Shown here piece after piece: positions 62,961-64,000 of a DNA stretch of 64,000 nt. The stretch covers positions 197,233,689-197,297,688 of the forward strand of contig CM061141.1 of assembly GCA_030789695.1 (NCBI GenBank). The letters run 5' to 3'. Each line of letters starts with the position of its first letter. Within the stretch, counting starts at the first letter, position 1. The translations under genes and the position numbers were made by a program. Below the pieces are notes generated by a model that saw only the letters and a list, made by a program, of their open reading frames with translations, ran no database searches and was not told where the DNA came from. Source of the DNA: Scilla litardierei. Taxonomy: Eukaryota > Streptophyta > Magnoliopsida > Asparagales > Asparagaceae.

Positions 62961-63863
62961 GAGGTTGTGCGACTTCATGGAGTCCCCGTGAGTATCGTGT
63001 CTGACAGAGACACGAGGTTCACATCTCAGTTCTGGCAGAGTTTGCAGAAGAGCTTGGGTACGCGTCTGAGTTTCAGCACGGCGTACCATCCGCAGACGGA
63101 TGGCCAGTCCGAGAGGACGATTCAGATTTTGGAAGACATGCTGAGGGCGTGCATGTTGGATTTCAAGGGTTCGTGGGAGGACCATCTACACTTGGTGGAG
63201 TTCTCTTACAACAACAGCTTCCAGGCGAGTATTGGCATGGCGCCTTTCGCCGCTCTTTATGGGAGGAAATGTCGATCGCCATTGAGTTGGGATGACGTTG
63301 GTGATCGGGAGTTGTTGGGACCTGAGATGATCGTGGAGGCCGTGGATATCGTCAGGAATATTCGAGAGAGGTTGAGAATTGCTCAGGACCGTTTTAAGCA
63401 TTGGGCGGATGCTAAACGTCGTCCTTTGGAGTTTCAGCCGGGCGACCATGTGTTCTTGAAGATTTCCCCGAATCGTGGTGTGATTCGTTTCGGGAAGCGT
63501 GGAAAGTTGAGCCCGCGATACATTGGACCGTTTGACATTTTGGAGAGGGTTGGCGAGGTAGCTTATCGCTTGGCCTTGCCGCCATCTTTGGAAGGAGTTC
63601 ACAATGTTTTCCATGTGTCGCAGCTTCGTCGATACATTAGCGACCCGTCTCATGCGGTGGATTTTTCGGAGATTACCGTTCGCCCCGATATGACGTATGA
63701 CCAGCATCCAGTGCAGATTCTGGACAGGCGTCAGAAATCGCTTCGGAACAAGATTGTCAATCTTGTGAGGGTGATGTGGCGACACGGTTCACCTGGAGAG
63801 TCTACTTGGGAGAATGAGGGTGAGATGCGAGAGCGTTTCCCACTTTTGTTTCCGGACTCGTGA
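62961..63863 (+). CDS. Tekay-type pol, second part: integrase catalytic core and chromodomain
   Basis: The integrase continues with the second catalytic Asp ([10 protein letters not shown]) and the Glu ([10 protein letters not shown]), then the GPY/F-like module ([20 protein letters not shown]). A chromodomain follows at about residues 245-295 of this part ([36 protein letters not shown]), which in chromoviruses directs integration to marked chromatin. The frame ends in TGA at 63861-63863. The core residues D, D and E are all present. The part is open and looks functional once joined to the preceding exon-like part. Confidence 0.92.
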   Translation, partial: EVVRLHGVPVSIVSDRDTRFTSQFWQSLQKSLGTRLSFSTAYHPQTDGQSERTIQILEDMLRACMLDFKGSWEDHLHLVEFSYNNSFQASIGMAPFAALYGRKCRSPLSWDDVGDRELLGPEMIVEAVDIVRNIRERLRIAQDRFKHWADAKRRPLEFQPGDHVFLKISPNRGVIRFGKRGKLSPRYIGPFDILERVGEVAYRLALPPSLEGVHNVFHVSQLRRYISDPSHAVDFSEITVRPDMTYDQHPVQILDRRQKSLRNKIVNLVRVMWRHGSPGESTWENEGEMRERFPLLFPDS

Positions 63864-63895
63864 GTTTTTGGGAATTCCGAGGACGGAATTTTTCT

Positions 63896-63909
63896 TAAGT
63901 TGGGGAGGA
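63896..63909 (+). other. Tekay-type polypurine tract
   Basis: AAGTTGGGGAGGA directly precedes TGTAACGACTGC of the 3' LTR. Confidence 0.8.
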
Positions 63910-64000
63910 TGTAACGACTGCTTTTCTTGTATCTGGATTTTATATAATATAATATATGTTTTGGTGGATTTTCTCCTCGTGTGTGGTTTTCGTCTCCGTA
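63910..64000 (+). repeat. Tekay-type 3' LTR, first 91 bp
   Basis: By eye identical to 56577-56667. The rest lies beyond the window. Confidence 0.93.

Larger units (their letters stand above)
56577..64000 (+). mobile_element. Tekay-type chromovirus (Ty3/gypsy), 3' LTR cut off by the window end
   Basis: It consists of a 5' LTR (56577-59068), gag-pol (59214-63863) with a C-terminal chromodomain, a polypurine tract and the first 91 bases of the 3' LTR. Those 91 bases are identical by eye to the start of the 5' LTR, so the insertion is probably young. The PR-RT-RH-INT order and the chromodomain define a chromovirus, and the long LTR and wording fit Tekay/Del. The coding frame is broken once by a 10-base duplication in gag and by two intron-like inserts. 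Confidence 0.92.

Overview
The window is nuclear DNA of a flowering plant, probably a dicot with a large, repeat-rich genome. The evidence is the mixture of element types: plant L1-type LINEs with DUF4283 ORF1 proteins, Ty1/copia elements of the Tork and SIRE types primed by initiator tRNA-Met, a chromodomain-bearing Tekay-type Ty3/gypsy element, an element with a tRNA-Asp primer site, a CACTA transposon and a gene-capturing Helitron. I see no intact host gene. Host-type coding sequence is present only as broken fragments carried by transposons. Nothing bacterial or viral in the ordinary sense is present.

Layout. (1) 1-10266 is a dead minus-strand LINE, split at 1821/9135 by a 7.3 kb non-autonomous LTR element (1822-9134) with 1.9-2.0 kb LTRs and a perfect CAAGC target duplication. 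(2) 10294-14816 is a Helitron (minus strand, A|TC...CTAG|T, GC-rich 3' hairpin). It carries a SEN1-like helicase fragment and the last exon of a ubiquitin-specific protease. (3) 14899-20892 is a second, almost intact LINE whose ORF1 and ORF2 meet in a TAATG. (4) 20893-23364 holds TA microsatellites, AT-rich DNA and an unassigned GC-rich block. (5) 23365-52570 is one old plus-strand gypsy element ('element A': LTR fragment, gag, last codons of pol, 3' LTR). It has been split by a very young Tork copia element (25540-31097), by a minus-strand solo LTR (33931-43590) that itself holds a 6.0 kb CACTA element (35880-41901), and by a non-autonomous SIRE-like copia element (44280-52397). (6) 52571-56576 is flanking DNA hit by a Tat/Athila-like solo LTR (52745-54350), followed by a second copy of the element A LTR plus the same flank, so the locus was tandemly duplicated. 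(7) 56577 to the window end is a Tekay-type gypsy element with a 2.5 kb 5' LTR and an almost complete gag-pol.

The most interesting signals are these. Two intron-like inserts (114 and 71 bp, GT...AG, frame-preserving) interrupt the Tekay gag-pol frame. Three unrelated LTR families carry clusters of short palindromic words just upstream of their TATA boxes. The Helitron and the CACTA element both show signs of gene capture. The young copia element lacks a target duplication and sits where most of element A's pol is missing.

All LTR ends, target duplications, primer sites and splice sites were read by eye. Family names rest on recognised motifs, not on database searches.
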